Assembly (NCBI GenBank): GCA_900316345.1
Contig: ONCR01000016.1
Coordinates: forward strand, 1-35,895
DNA length: 35,895 nucleotides
Direction of reading: 5' to 3'
Source: an uncultured Eubacteriales bacterium
GTDB lineage: Bacteria > Bacillota > Clostridia > Oscillospirales > Acutalibacteraceae
Shown: in pieces, positions 1-7,484 of the stretch
Layout of the letters: each line of letters starts with the position of its first letter
How positions within the stretch are numbered: the first letter of the stretch is position 1
Position numbers and translations under genes: made by a program
Notes under the pieces: generated by a model
Databases searched by the model: none
The model's input: only the letters and a program-made list of their open reading frames with translations
Told to the model about the DNA's origin: nothing

Positions 1-486
1 CCCGTTGATACTGCGAAAAGTATAGATGTTCAAAGCGGCGGTGACCCGTTGGAGATATATACGGACAGCGAGGGGGAGGTTATTTTTAAAAAGTATTCGC
101 CGATAGGCGAGCTTTCAAATTTTGCAAGGCAATACGCCGAGGTTCTTAACAAAGACGCGGGGCTTCCCGTTGCAATTACGGATAACGACCACGTTATCGC
201 CGCTTCGGGGATAAGCAAGCGCGAGGTGCTTGAAAGAAGGGTTACGCGTTCGCTTGAGGAGCTTATGGAAAACAGGCAAATTCACATAAAAACCGAAACC
301 GTTCCGCCTATTAACGCCATAGAGGGATATGACAGAAAGGCGGAGGTTGTTTACCCGATAATGTACGGCGGCGACGTATCGGGCGCGGTTGCGCTTCTTG
401 AAAGCGAAAACGGCGAGCTTCCGAGCGAAAGCGATATAAAATTAGTTCAGGTTGCAGCCTCTTTTCTCGGAAAACAAATGGAATGA
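1..486 (+). CDS. spoVT: Stage V sporulation protein T (SpoVT), 5'-truncated by the window edge
   Basis: SpoVT is a forespore transcription factor of the AbrB type that modulates sigma-G genes in endospore formers. The frame is open from base 1 to a TGA at 484-486 (161 codons visible). The Bacillus protein is about 178 residues, so only a short N-terminal piece of the swapped-hairpin AbrB domain should be missing. The visible start has the AbrB signature GDPLEIYTDSEGEVIFKKYSP, followed by a GAF-like C-terminal half with PVAITDNDHVIAASG and VVYPIMYGGDVSGAVALLE, as in SpoVT. A TTG at 49 opens a shorter reading frame, but it lies inside the AbrB signature, so it is not the real start. The alignment around GGDP suggests one extra residue relative to the usual REGDP. 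The family call is seen directly; a role in sporulation is family knowledge. Confidence 0.9.
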   Translation, partial: PVDTAKSIDVQSGGDPLEIYTDSEGEVIFKKYSPIGELSNFARQYAEVLNKDAGLPVAITDNDHVIAASGISKREVLERRVTRSLEELMENRQIHIKTETVPPINAIEGYDRKAEVVYPIMYGGDVSGAVALLESENGELPSESDIKLVQVAASFLGKQME

Positions 487-563
487 TTTTTGTGCAAAAT
501 CAACAAAATTATCAATTGTTATTTGTGCATTATGTTTTAAAAGTAGAAACTTGAAAAAAAGGC

Positions 564-591
564 TTGCAATTTAAAAATCGAAGTATATAAT
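564..591 (+). promoter_or_regulatory. Probable sigma-A promoter of a stand-alone small RNA
   Basis: A -35 TTGCAA (564-569) and a perfect -10 TATAAT (586-591) are separated by 16 bp. They lie in the gap between convergent spoVT and htrA. No coding sequence on the plus strand follows before the terminator at 704-744. The predicted start is about position 598. Confidence 0.55.
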
Positions 592-597
592 ATAGCG

Positions 598-746
598 CAA
601 CAGAGGGAATAACGGCTGATAACCTACTGAGCCACCCTCTTTACATACCCTGCTGAGGCAGGCAAATTTGCTTTAGATTTTTTTACATAAATATTACTCC
701 ACCAAAGAAAAAGAGCTTCGGCGTCAGCCGGGCTCTTTTTCTTTGT
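598..746 (+). ncRNA. Putative stand-alone small RNA (about 150 nt), family not recognised
   Basis: The interval between a TTGCAA-N16-TATAAT promoter and a U-tracted terminator has no ORF or good ribosome site but is rich in nested inverted repeats. AGAGGG near the 5' end pairs with CCCTCT about 30 nt later and encloses GGCT/AGCC. This is followed by CCTGC-TGAG-GCAGG, then the self-complementary GCAAATTTGC followed by a T-rich run, and finally the terminator hairpin. The next gene downstream is on the opposite strand, so this is not a leader of a coding gene. I could not match it to 6S, tmRNA, SRP RNA, RNase P or a riboswitch class. It is an inference from promoter, structure and terminator only. 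Confidence 0.45.
704..746 (+). terminator. Intrinsic terminator, rightward
   Basis: A 13-bp perfect stem is formed by AAAGAAAAAGAGC (704-716) and GCTCTTTTTCTTT (732-744). An inner CGGC-GTCA-GCCG hairpin caps it, and the descending arm itself is T-rich. It would end the putative small RNA and any spoVT read-through. Confidence 0.75.
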
Positions 747-750
747 TTAA

Positions 751-779
751 ACAGACCGAAAGATAATCTTTCGGTCTGT
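751..779 (-). terminator. Hairpin between convergent genes, probably ends the htrA transcript
   Basis: A 13-bp perfect inverted repeat, ACAGACCGAAAGA (751-763) and TCTTTCGGTCTGT (767-779), has a 3-nt loop. It lies 16 bp beyond the htrA stop. Read leftward it is followed by only a short T-run (GTTTAAAC), so termination strength is uncertain; the second hairpin just beyond may help. Confidence 0.6.
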
Positions 780-794
780 AAAGCTATGGGATTA

Positions 795-2600
795 TCAGTT
801 GTTGCGTTTGCTTTCAATAAGCTTGCATTTAACATCAAAAGTATTGATTTTATTTCCGTCAATACGGGCTATTGTAAGCTTAATTGTATCGCCCGGCTTT
901 GATTTTGAAAGAACCGAGGTAAGAACGTCAACGCTTGTAAGAGTTTTGCCGTTAATAGCAACAATCATATCATACTGCTGAACCTTACCCTTAAGGTCTG
1001 ATTCATCCTCAATTTCCTGAATAACCATTGTTCCCTCTGCATTTTCAAATCCCTTCTGTGCAAGCGCGGAAAGAATTGACTGAGCGGAATCATAATTAGA
1101 AAGCGTAGTATAGGAAATGCCGATTCTTGCTCTGTCGGCAACATAGCCGTTTTTAATAAGCGAATTTGCTGTTTCAACCGCAGTATTGCTCGGAACGGCA
1201 AAGCCCATGCCCTCATAATCCGTTGATGCGATTTTTGAGGAGTTAATGCCGATTACCTGGCCCTGCATATTGAAGAGCGCGCCGCCCGAGTTACCCGGGT
1301 TAATGGCCGCGTCAACCTGAATACACTCGTTGCTGTAGCCGATTGAAGAGGAAACGGGAACGTCAAGGCCGGAAACGATGCCGCGCGTTACGCTGTTTTT
1401 AAACGTAAGTCCGCCGGGGCAGCCGATAGCTATACAGTCCTCGCCGCGAACAACCTTTTTACTGTCGCCGAATTCAGCGACGGTAAGCCCTGTTGCCTCA
1501 ATAGAAAGCACGCCTATATCTGTCTGGCTGTCATAACCTACAAGCGTTGCCTCGTATTCCTTATCGTTATCAAGCGAAACGGTAAATGAGCTTCCGTCGG
1601 CAATAACGTGAGCGCAGGTCATAATATAGGTTTTTCCGCCCGATTCGCTCATTATTACGCCCGAGCCCTCGCCGGAAGCGGTTTTTCCGCCGGAGGAATT
1701 ATTGCCGTTGCCGTAGTTATAAAAATAGCTGTAAGCGTCCTGCTCGGTATAAACCGTAATACCTACACAGGAATCCTTAACCTTATCAACAACACCTGCA
1801 ACGGTAAGCTCGCCCGATGAATCGGTTTTCGCCGCGTCTGCGCTGTCGCCTACGGTAACCTGTGCGTCCTCTTTTGCCGCGCTGTCGTCAGCGGAGCTTG
1901 AAGATGAGGAGCTGTTGTTCTTTGAATCAGCGCTGCCGCTGCCCGAAGCCCATAAGCCGAAGAGAGCGACAGCCGCGCAAATAATGGCAACAACCATTAT
2001 TACTATAAGCCCCTTGCTCTTCTTTTTCGGAGACTGCGGCTGAGTGGTATTAACCGGAGGATTAATTCCGTTCCTGCCCGGAGCAGGCGGCTGAACGGGA
2101 TTTCTGTTATTATTAAAAGCCTGCGGATTAGGGTTGTAAACCGGAGGAATGAACCTCGGCTGCTCCGTCTGCGGCGGAATATAGGTATTGCCGCCGGTTT
2201 GCGGTGAATAATAATTATTCTCGTGAGTATTAAAGCCGTTATTAACGGGTTCGGTAGGAGGAGCAAAGCTCGGCTGCGCAGGCGCTTTCGGTTCAGCGGG
2301 CGCTACGGGAGGCTTTGGCTCTTCCGGATATATTACAGCCGTAGGGGCTGTAGGGGCTTCCGGCGCCTCGGGTTTCTCCGGCGCAATCGGTGCAGTCGGG
2401 AATTCGGGAGCCTTTGGAGCCTCGGGGAATTCGGGGGCCTTTGGAGCTTCGGGCTCTGCAGGCACGGACGGCTTCGGCGCTTCGGGAATTACGGGAGCGG
2501 TAGTTGTTTCGGGAGCGCTGAATGGCTCTTCGGAAGTCTGCGTTTCATTCTTCGGCTCCTCATTTTTTTCGCCGAAAAGTTCTTTTAAATAATCATCCAT
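795..2600 (-). CDS. htrA: HtrA/DegP-family membrane-anchored serine protease with PDZ domain
   Basis: This is a quality-control protease acting outside the membrane on misfolded exported proteins. In the 601 residues, 1-190 is a cytoplasmic tail very rich in Pro, Ala and Glu, including two copies of EAPKAPEFP. A basic stretch KKKSKG then precedes one membrane segment (about 198-217) and a Ser/Asp-rich linker (221-262). The trypsin-like domain runs from about 265 to 485 with triad His331 (TCAHV), Asp361 (QTDIGVL) and Ser438 (NPGNSGGA). A C-terminal PDZ domain (about 490-590) contains YDMIVAINGK. The start is supported by AGAAGGA about 9 nt upstream of ATG 2600. It is the last gene of a unit with a two-component system (2669-4890), 68 bp behind the kinase. 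The type II anchored architecture matches Gram-positive HtrA; the N-terminal tail is longer than usual. Confidence 0.94.
   Translation of the reverse strand: MDDYLKELFGEKNEEPKNETQTSEEPFSAPETTTAPVIPEAPKPSVPAEPEAPKAPEFPEAPKAPEFPTAPIAPEKPEAPEAPTAPTAVIYPEEPKPPVAPAEPKAPAQPSFAPPTEPVNNGFNTHENNYYSPQTGGNTYIPPQTEQPRFIPPVYNPNPQAFNNNRNPVQPPAPGRNGINPPVNTTQPQSPKKKSKGLIVIMVVAIICAAVALFGLWASGSGSADSKNNSSSSSSSADDSAAKEDAQVTVGDSADAAKTDSSGELTVAGVVDKVKDSCVGITVYTEQDAYSYFYNYGNGNNSSGGKTASGEGSGVIMSESGGKTYIMTCAHVIADGSSFTVSLDNDKEYEATLVGYDSQTDIGVLSIEATGLTVAEFGDSKKVVRGEDCIAIGCPGGLTFKNSVTRGIVSGLDVPVSSSIGYSNECIQVDAAINPGNSGGALFNMQGQVIGINSSKIASTDYEGMGFAVPSNTAVETANSLIKNGYVADRARIGISYTTLSNYDSAQSILSALAQKGFENAEGTMVIQEIEDESDLKGKVQQYDMIVAINGKTLTSVDVLTSVLSKSKPGDTIKLTIARIDGNKINTFDVKCKLIESKRNN
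2401..2454 (-). repeat. Two tandem 27-bp coding repeats in the htrA N-terminus
   Basis: Two adjacent 27-bp units (2401-2427 and 2428-2454) agree at 24 of 27 positions. They encode a 9-residue unit EAPKAPEFP twice within a wider Pro/Ala/Glu-rich tract. The repeat number could vary in frame between strains. Confidence 0.75.
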
Positions 2601-2668
2601 AATGTTTTCCTTCTTTCTTAGAACTTGCTTTGGTTATAAAACAAAAACATTAAACAAATGTTAAATAA

Positions 2669-4186
2669 TTAATTTTCCGATTTAGGAAGGGTAAATACAA
2701 ATTCAGCCTCGTTCGTCTTTTCGCTTCTTGCAAATATTCTTCCGCCGTGCATTTCAACCATCATTTTTACTATATAAAGTCCGAGCCCCGCGCCCTTTGA
2801 ATCAAGGCTTCGGGATTTATCAACCTTATAAAATCTTTCAAAAATCTTGGTTAGCTCGTTGGGCTGAATACCCTCGCCGCTGTTTTTGATTGAAACTTCA
2901 ACCTTTTCTCCGACTTCATTAACGTCTATTTTAATATATCCGTTTTCATTCGTAAATTTTACGGCGTTATCAAAAAGGTTGTAAATAACCTGATAAATCA
3001 TATCGGTATCGGCATAAACGCGGTGGGGCTGAATATCGTCAAGCCCTAATATTTCAATATTTTTCTTATCTATCTTCTGTTCAAAGGTAAGAAGAATATG
3101 AATTATCTGGTCCGAAATATTATAGCTTTTTCGCTTCATTTCAAAGTCGCCGCTTTCCATTTTGCTCATATTGAGCATTGCGACAACAAGACGCGAAAGC
3201 CTTCTGACCTCGTCTGATACTATTTTAAGGTAATATTCCTGCTTTTCCTTCGGGATTGTTCCGTCAAGAATACCGTCAATAAACCCGGCGATAGATGTCA
3301 TCGGCGTTTTAAGCTCGTGAGAAACGTTGGCAACGAAGGAACGCCTTGAGCTTTCGAGCTTATCAAGCGCGTCCGCCATATCGTTAAACGCATATCCGAG
3401 GTCCGCAAGCTCGTCGTTACTGCCTACCTTAACCCTGTAGGAGAAGTCGCCGACAGCGAAGCGCTTTGCAGCGGCGCTCATCTGTTGAAGCGGAGTTACC
3501 ATTCGCTTTGTAATAAGCCAGATAAACAGGAAACCGAACGCAAGAACGAGCACGGCAACAATAACGAAGGTTCGTATAAGGCTCATAACAAGCGCAGTCG
3601 TTCCCTCTTCAACCGTTGCAAAAACAATACCTATAATTCTGTTTGCGCCTTCGATTGCCCCCTGGGTGTATTCCGGCGCAACTATCGCCGTTCCCACAAC
3701 GTAGCTGCTTTTGCCGTTGATAACGCTTTTTGTATATGCGGTTCCGTTTTCATAAACCCTCATAAGGAGGTTATCGTCAACCTTAAATGAAGAATGCTCT
3801 TTACAGACCATTGATTTATCATAATAAGGCTTATTGCCTACCTGTTCCTTACAGATAATAACCTTTCCCTCAACGTCGCATACGAAAACGTCGCTTGAAA
3901 TACAGCTTGAAACGGTTGAAAGCGAATTTGAAATTACCGATTTCTGGGTTGAATAGGTTTTATTCATATCGTTAATGATAAGCGTATTCGCAATATCCTC
4001 GGCAATTTTTGAAGTATTCTCTTTAAGAAGCTCGGTTTTTTCGTTTATTGAAAAGGTATTAACAAGAAGAATCAGCGTAATACCGAGCGCAAGCAGCGCA
4101 ACAAGAAAGATTGATGAAAACAAAACAAAATATTTTGTAAAAATGTTCGCCCTTGCGCCTTTTATTTTAATCTTTTTCAGCTTCAT
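2669..4186 (-). CDS. Sensor histidine kinase (HAMP, HisKA, HATPase)
   Basis: This is a membrane sensor that phosphorylates the response regulator encoded just upstream (4198-4890). In the 505 residues there is a first membrane helix (about 19-43), an external domain of about 155 residues without obvious homology, a second helix (about 203-226), a HAMP linker (about 224-277), an H-box with His290 in FVANVSHELKTP, an N-box with Asn403/Asn407 (YNLFDNAVKF), and G-boxes with GEGI and GAGLGLYIV. There is no PAS domain, so it is not WalK-like. An 11-bp gap follows the regulator and no strong ribosome site is visible before ATG 4186, suggesting translational coupling. The operon partner HtrA recalls CssS of the CssRS secretion-stress system, but the external domain gives no proof of the signal. 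Confidence 0.95.
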   Translation of the reverse strand: MKLKKIKIKGARANIFTKYFVLFSSIFLVALLALGITLILLVNTFSINEKTELLKENTSKIAEDIANTLIINDMNKTYSTQKSVISNSLSTVSSCISSDVFVCDVEGKVIICKEQVGNKPYYDKSMVCKEHSSFKVDDNLLMRVYENGTAYTKSVINGKSSYVVGTAIVAPEYTQGAIEGANRIIGIVFATVEEGTTALVMSLIRTFVIVAVLVLAFGFLFIWLITKRMVTPLQQMSAAAKRFAVGDFSYRVKVGSNDELADLGYAFNDMADALDKLESSRRSFVANVSHELKTPMTSIAGFIDGILDGTIPKEKQEYYLKIVSDEVRRLSRLVVAMLNMSKMESGDFEMKRKSYNISDQIIHILLTFEQKIDKKNIEILGLDDIQPHRVYADTDMIYQVIYNLFDNAVKFTNENGYIKIDVNEVGEKVEVSIKNSGEGIQPNELTKIFERFYKVDKSRSLDSKGAGLGLYIVKMMVEMHGGRIFARSEKTNEAEFVFTLPKSEN

Positions 4187-4197
4187 AGAGATTTTAA

Positions 4198-4890
4198 TTA
4201 ATCCTTCGTTTCAAATTTATAGCCTACGCCCCAAACGGTTTTGAGCGTCCATTTATCCGAAACGCCTTCAAGCTTTTCACGAAGCCTTTTAACGTGAACG
4301 TCAACCGTACGGCTGTCGCCGTAATAGTCAAAGCCCCATACCTCGTCAAGAAGCTGGTCACGCGTATAAACCCTGTTCGGATTTGAAGCAAAATGATAGA
4401 TAAGCTCAAGTTCTTTAGGCGGAGTATCAACAACAACGCCCCTTACCTTCATTTCGTAATTTGTAATATTGATTTCAAGATTATCGTAAATAACAATCTT
4501 CTTTTCCGGGCCGCTTGCTTCGGTTTCGCCCTTCGTTCGGCGAAGCACGGCCTTAATTCTTGCCATAACCTCTTTAGCGTCAAACGGCTTAACAACGTAG
4601 TCATCCGCGCCGAGCTCAAGGCCGAGCACCTTATCAAAGGTTTCGCCCTTGGCGGTAAGCATAATAATCGGAACGCTTGAGGTTTTTCTTATTTCCCTGC
4701 AAACCTGCCAGCCGTCCATTTTGGGAAGCATAACGTCAAGAAGAACGAGGTCGGGCGATTTGTTTTGAAAAGTATCAACCGCCGCGGCGCCGTCGTTTGC
4801 AGTTACTACGGTATAGCCGTCGCTTTCAAGATAAAGCTTTAAAAGCTCGCATATATTGAGGTCGTCATCAACAACTAAAATCTTTGCCAT
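4198..4890 (-). CDS. OmpR/PhoB-family response regulator
   Basis: This is a DNA-binding regulator of 230 residues. The receiver domain (1-120) has the acidic pocket Asp8/Asp9, phospho-acceptor Asp52 (LLDVMLPKMDG), Thr79 and Lys101 (VVKPFD). The winged-helix domain (about 130-228) has TRDQLLDEVWG and SRTVDVHVKRLREKL, which is the OmpR type. The start ATG 4890 has a good site (AAAGGAGA, about 7 nt away). It is the first gene of a regulator-kinase-htrA unit on the minus strand. By analogy with CssR it may control htrA, but no operator was demonstrated here. Confidence 0.96.
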   Translation of the reverse strand: MAKILVVDDDLNICELLKLYLESDGYTVVTANDGAAAVDTFQNKSPDLVLLDVMLPKMDGWQVCREIRKTSSVPIIMLTAKGETFDKVLGLELGADDYVVKPFDAKEVMARIKAVLRRTKGETEASGPEKKIVIYDNLEINITNYEMKVRGVVVDTPPKELELIYHFASNPNRVYTRDQLLDEVWGFDYYGDSRTVDVHVKRLREKLEGVSDKWTLKTVWGVGYKFETKD

Positions 4891-4957
4891 TTTATTTCTC
4901 CTTTATCTGAATTTTTTAATGCATTGCTCACGGAATACATATAGTTATTCAGGATTA

Positions 4958-4986
4958 ATTTTATACTATTTTTACACAATTTACAA
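4958..4986 (-). promoter_or_regulatory. Candidate promoter for the regulator-kinase-htrA unit
   Basis: Reading leftward, TTGTAA (4986-4981) and TAAAAT (4963-4958) are separated by 17 bp. They lie about 70 bp before the regulator start. The region is very AT-rich, so chance matches are possible. Confidence 0.4.
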
Positions 4987-5223
4987 GACATTTGTTAATA
5001 TTTTTATATTTATTTAGCAGTTTGTTTATATTTTCGGTATTTTTACCTTAAAGAGCGAAGCGGATTTCAACGAAATCGGGCGCACTCCGTCGAAAATAAG
5101 TACAAAAACCGTTGAAAAATCAACATTGTCAGATTACTTCCGGATATAATTTTTTTACACTTTTTCAGAAATTGTAATCCGTATGTTTTTTGTAAATAAA
5201 TTGTTACTACTTTTAACATTTTC
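4987..5223. other. AT-rich intergenic stretch between divergent transcription units
   Basis: No ORF with a convincing start or codon pattern is seen here. The only local structures are a small hairpin, GATTTC-AAC-GAAATC (5063-5077), within the one GC-richer patch, and a weak GTTGA/TCAAC pair near 5113-5126. Its position between the divergent regulator and rny promoters makes regulatory sites possible, but none is recognisable. Confidence 0.5.
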
Positions 5224-5252
5224 TTGACAAACACAATATACAAGTGTAATAT
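5224..5252 (+). promoter_or_regulatory. Sigma-A promoter upstream of rny
   Basis: A consensus -35 TTGACA (5224-5229) and a -10 TAATAT (5247-5252) are separated by 17 bp. A TATAAT also occurs 3 bp further on, with 20-bp spacing. The start would be near 5259, giving a leader of about 170 nt before rny. Confidence 0.65.
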
Positions 5253-5258
5253 AATAAA

Positions 5259-5426
5259 GAATTTCTATATTTATGATTATTTTTTAACATATGATTAGTA
5301 ATTCCAAATATCGCATAAATGCTGAAAATGCAACTAAACTGTACCTTTTCTGATGTAATCAAGCCGCAGGCGGAAAGTCGGCCCCTGCGATGTGAAAAAA
5401 TATGACAGAAGGAGGTGCTATTGATT
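5259..5426 (+). promoter_or_regulatory. Long rny leader with a hairpin
   Basis: About 170 nt separate the predicted start from the rny initiation codon. The leader contains CGCAGG (5365-5370) pairing with CCTGCG (5384-5389) around a 13-nt loop, followed by an A-run and then the ribosome site AAGGAGGTG (5409-5417). I do not recognise a riboswitch class. It could hold a processing or autoregulatory element. Confidence 0.4.
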
Positions 5427-6983
5427 ATGAGTATAAATTTTGAAAGCGTTATTATTGCAATTATATTGTTGCTTGTAGGCTTTGCTCTCGGTTACCTTAT
5501 CGGCCAGATTATTAAAGAGAGAAAGAGCCTTAAGGACAAAAATTCCGCAACGCAGGAAGCTGCAAGAATACTTAACGAAGCGCTTGCTGAGGCTGAAAAA
5601 ACAAAGAAAACTCAGCTTACGGAGGCTAAGGACGAGATTCACAAGCTTCGTTCGGACGCTGACCGCGATATTCGCGAAAGAAGAAACGAGGTTCAGCGCC
5701 AGGAAAAAAGGCTTAACCAGCGAGAGGAATACCTTGATAAAAAGGCGGATTCGCTTGAAACCAAAACCGAAACCTTAAGTAAAAAGCTTAAGGAAGCAGA
5801 CGAAAAATTACTTGAAATCGATGGCATCAAGAAAAGTCAGTTTGATATGCTTGAGAGGATATCCGGTCTTTCTCAGGAGGAAGCAAGAAAACAGCTTATG
5901 CAATCGCTTGAAAGCGAGCTTGATGTTGAAAAAAGCAAAAGAATTCTTGAGCACGAACAGATGGTACGCGACCAGAGCGACCTTCTTGCAAGAGAGATTA
6001 TCAGCACTGCAATTCAGCGCTGTGCCGCTGACCACACCGCTGAAACTACGGTCAGCGTTGTTGCCCTTCCGAGCGATGACCTCAAGGGAAGAATCATCGG
6101 CCGCGAGGGACGTAACATACGTTCAATTGAACAGATTACGGGCGTTGAGCTTATTATTGACGACACGCCCGAGGCAATCACCGTAAGCTCATTTGACCCT
6201 GTCAGAAGAGAGATTGCGCGCCTTACGCTTGAAAAGCTTATTCAGGACGGAAGAATTCATCCGACAAAGATTGAAGAGATGTTTGAAAAAGCAAAGCGCG
6301 AGGTTGAATTTACCATTAAATCCGAGGGTGAAAAGGCTGTTATAAGCGCAAACTGCGGCTCCGTTCACCCCGAGCTCGTTAAGCTTTTAGGTAAGCTTAA
6401 ATACAGAACCTCCTACGGCCAGAGCGTGCTTAAGCATTCGCTTGAGGTTTCATATATTGCAGGCCTTATGGCGGCAGAGCTCGGCGCTGACGAAAAGCTT
6501 GCAAGAAGAGCGGGCCTTCTTCACGATATAGGCAAGGCCCTTGACCACGAGATGGAGGGAAGCCACGTTGCTCTCGGCGTTGAATACGCAAGAAAGTATA
6601 AGGAAAACGAATCCGTTGTTCACGCTATTCAGGCGCACCACGGCGACGTTGAATGTAAAACAATTGTTGCAGCACTTGTTCAGGCGGCTGACGCTGTTTC
6701 GGCGTCACGTCCCGGCGCAAGACGCGAAAATATTGAAAATTATATTAAAAGGCTTCAGCAGCTTGAAGAAATTTCACAGAGCTTTGAAGGCGTTGAAAAG
6801 GCATATGCAATTCAGGCAGGCCGAGAGGTCAGGGTTATGGTTAAGCCCGAGGTTATCAACGACCAGAAAATGCCGCTTGTTGCACGCGAAATTGCCAAAA
6901 AGATTGAAGAGGATATGGAATATCCCGGCCAGATTAAGATTAATATCATTCGCGAAAGCAGAGCCTTTGACGTTGCAAAATAA
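5427..6983 (+). CDS. rny: Ribonuclease Y
   Basis: RNase Y is the membrane-bound endoribonuclease that starts mRNA decay in Firmicutes. In the 518 residues there is an N-terminal membrane helix (about 8-28), a long charged coiled coil (about 30-195), a KH domain with [15 protein letters not shown] (221-235), and an HD domain with His366-Asp367 in [14 protein letters not shown] and IQAHHGD (401-407). The length is typical (about 520). I chose ATG 5427, with AAGGAGGTG 9 nt upstream. Starts at GTG 5415 or TTG 5421 are in frame but overlap or crowd the ribosome site. Transcription is from the 5224 promoter, and a hairpin separates it from the following Dabb gene. Confidence 0.97.
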   Translation: MSINFESVIIAIILLLVGFALGYLIGQIIKERKSLKDKNSATQEAARILNEALAEAEKTKKTQLTEAKDEIHKLRSDADRDIRERRNEVQRQEKRLNQREEYLDKKADSLETKTETLSKKLKEADEKLLEIDGIKKSQFDMLERISGLSQEEARKQLMQSLESELDVEKSKRILEHEQMVRDQSDLLAREIISTAIQRCAADHTAETTVSVVALPSDDLKGRIIGREGRNIRSIEQITGVELIIDDTPEAITVSSFDPVRREIARLTLEKLIQDGRIHPTKIEEMFEKAKREVEFTIKSEGEKAVISANCGSVHPELVKLLGKLKYRTSYGQSVLKHSLEVSYIAGLMAAELGADEKLARRAGLLHDIGKALDHEMEGSHVALGVEYARKYKENESVVHAIQAHHGDVECKTIVAALVQAADAVSASRPGARRENIENYIKRLQQLEEISQSFEGVEKAYAIQAGREVRVMVKPEVINDQKMPLVAREIAKKIEEDMEYPGQIKINIIRESRAFDVAK

Positions 6984-6992
6984 TGAAATTAA

Positions 6993-7016
6993 GGGAGGGC
7001 GGCGCCCTCCCTGTTT
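6993..7016 (+). terminator. Partial terminator or processing hairpin between rny and the Dabb gene
   Basis: GGGAGGGC (6993-7000) pairs perfectly with GCCCTCCC (7004-7011) over a 3-nt loop. Only TGTTTTATG follows, a weak U-tract. It probably attenuates read-through or protects the rny 3' end rather than fully terminating. Confidence 0.6.
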
Positions 7017-7033
7017 TATGAAAGGATAACAAA

Positions 7034-7324
7034 ATGATTAAACATATTGTTTGTTTTAAGCTTAAGGACAATTCCGAGGAGGAATGTAAAAAGGCGCTTG
7101 AAATTCTTAAATCAATGGAGGGCAACGTTCCCCTGCTCCGTTCAATAGAGGTTGGGGCCGATTTTCTTCATTCGCCGCGCTCCTATGACATTATTCTTCA
7201 GGTAACGCTTGACGATGAAAAAGCGCTTGAGGCTTACCAAAAGGACGAATACCATTGCTCGGTTGTTAAAAAGCATATGCATAATGTAGCCGAAACCTCG
7301 GTTGCGATTGATTACGCTTTGTAA
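7034..7324 (+). CDS. Dabb-domain protein (stress-responsive alpha/beta barrel)
   Basis: A 96-residue protein that is essentially a single Dabb domain, a dimeric ferredoxin-like barrel. It begins MIKHIVCFKLKDNSEEE, has the central GADFLHSPRSYDIILQVTL and ends with HMHNVAETSVAIDY, matching the typical pattern and length of clostridial Dabb proteins. AAAGGATAAC precedes ATG 7034. It lies 50 bp after rny, beyond a hairpin, and is closed by a strong terminator. The family is clear but no specific function can be given: members include stress proteins and a few polyketide cyclases. Confidence 0.85.
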   Translation: MIKHIVCFKLKDNSEEECKKALEILKSMEGNVPLLRSIEVGADFLHSPRSYDIILQVTLDDEKALEAYQKDEYHCSVVKKHMHNVAETSVAIDYAL

Positions 7325-7339
7325 ATGAAAGCCGAATTA

Positions 7340-7368
7340 AGAAGTTGATTTAATCGACTTCTTTTTTT
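7340..7368 (+). terminator. Intrinsic terminator after the Dabb gene
   Basis: A 10-bp stem around AGAAGTTGAT and ATCGACTTCT (one G-T pair) has a 3-nt loop at 7350-7352. A run of seven T (7362-7368) follows. It separates the rny unit from the polysaccharide operon promoter 39 bp on. Confidence 0.85.
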
Positions 7369-7406
7369 ATTCACTAATTATTAATAAATTATATATATAA
7401 ATAAAA

Positions 7407-7435
7407 TTGACATTTTTTATATATAGTGTTACAAT
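7407..7435 (+). promoter_or_regulatory. Strong sigma-A promoter of the 22-kb polysaccharide operon
   Basis: A consensus -35 TTGACA (7407-7412), 17-bp spacing and -10 TACAAT (7430-7435) with an extended TG at 7427-7428. The predicted start is 7441-7443. No other clear promoter was noticed among the following 20 tightly packed genes, so it probably drives them all. Confidence 0.8.
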
Positions 7436-7442
7436 ACGAAAG

Positions 7443-7460
7443 TATCCATTAAAATGGATA
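7443..7460 (+). promoter_or_regulatory. Perfect inverted repeat at the transcription start of the polysaccharide operon
   Basis: TATCCATT (7443-7450) and AATGGATA (7453-7460) form a perfect 8-bp inverted repeat. It spans about +1 to +18 relative to the predicted start. It could be a repressor operator or a 5' mRNA hairpin; sequence alone cannot separate the two. Confidence 0.5.
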
Positions 7461-7484
7461 ACTACCCTTCAACGGAGGTTCATT

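Noticed and set aside
612..640. Segment resembling the fluoride riboswitch core (CTGATAACCTACTG)
   Set aside because: The 5' half of the fluoride aptamer is absent, no fluoride gene follows, and the downstream gene is on the other strand; a chance match.
2223..2588. Plus-strand 121-codon open frame opposite the htrA N-terminus
   Set aside because: It is the complement of the Pro-rich repeat of htrA (Arg-rich, biased composition), with no ribosome site and no family features.
2669..4890. WalRK (YycFG) essential two-component system
   Set aside because: The kinase has no PAS domain and no yycH/yycI genes follow; the neighbour htrA fits a stress system better, though its signal is unproven.
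7407..7484. N-terminal extension of the Wzz-like protein (26 extra residues from a TTG at 7407)
   Set aside because: The extension overlaps the promoter and the inverted repeat, whereas ATG 7485 has an optimal CGGAGGT site.
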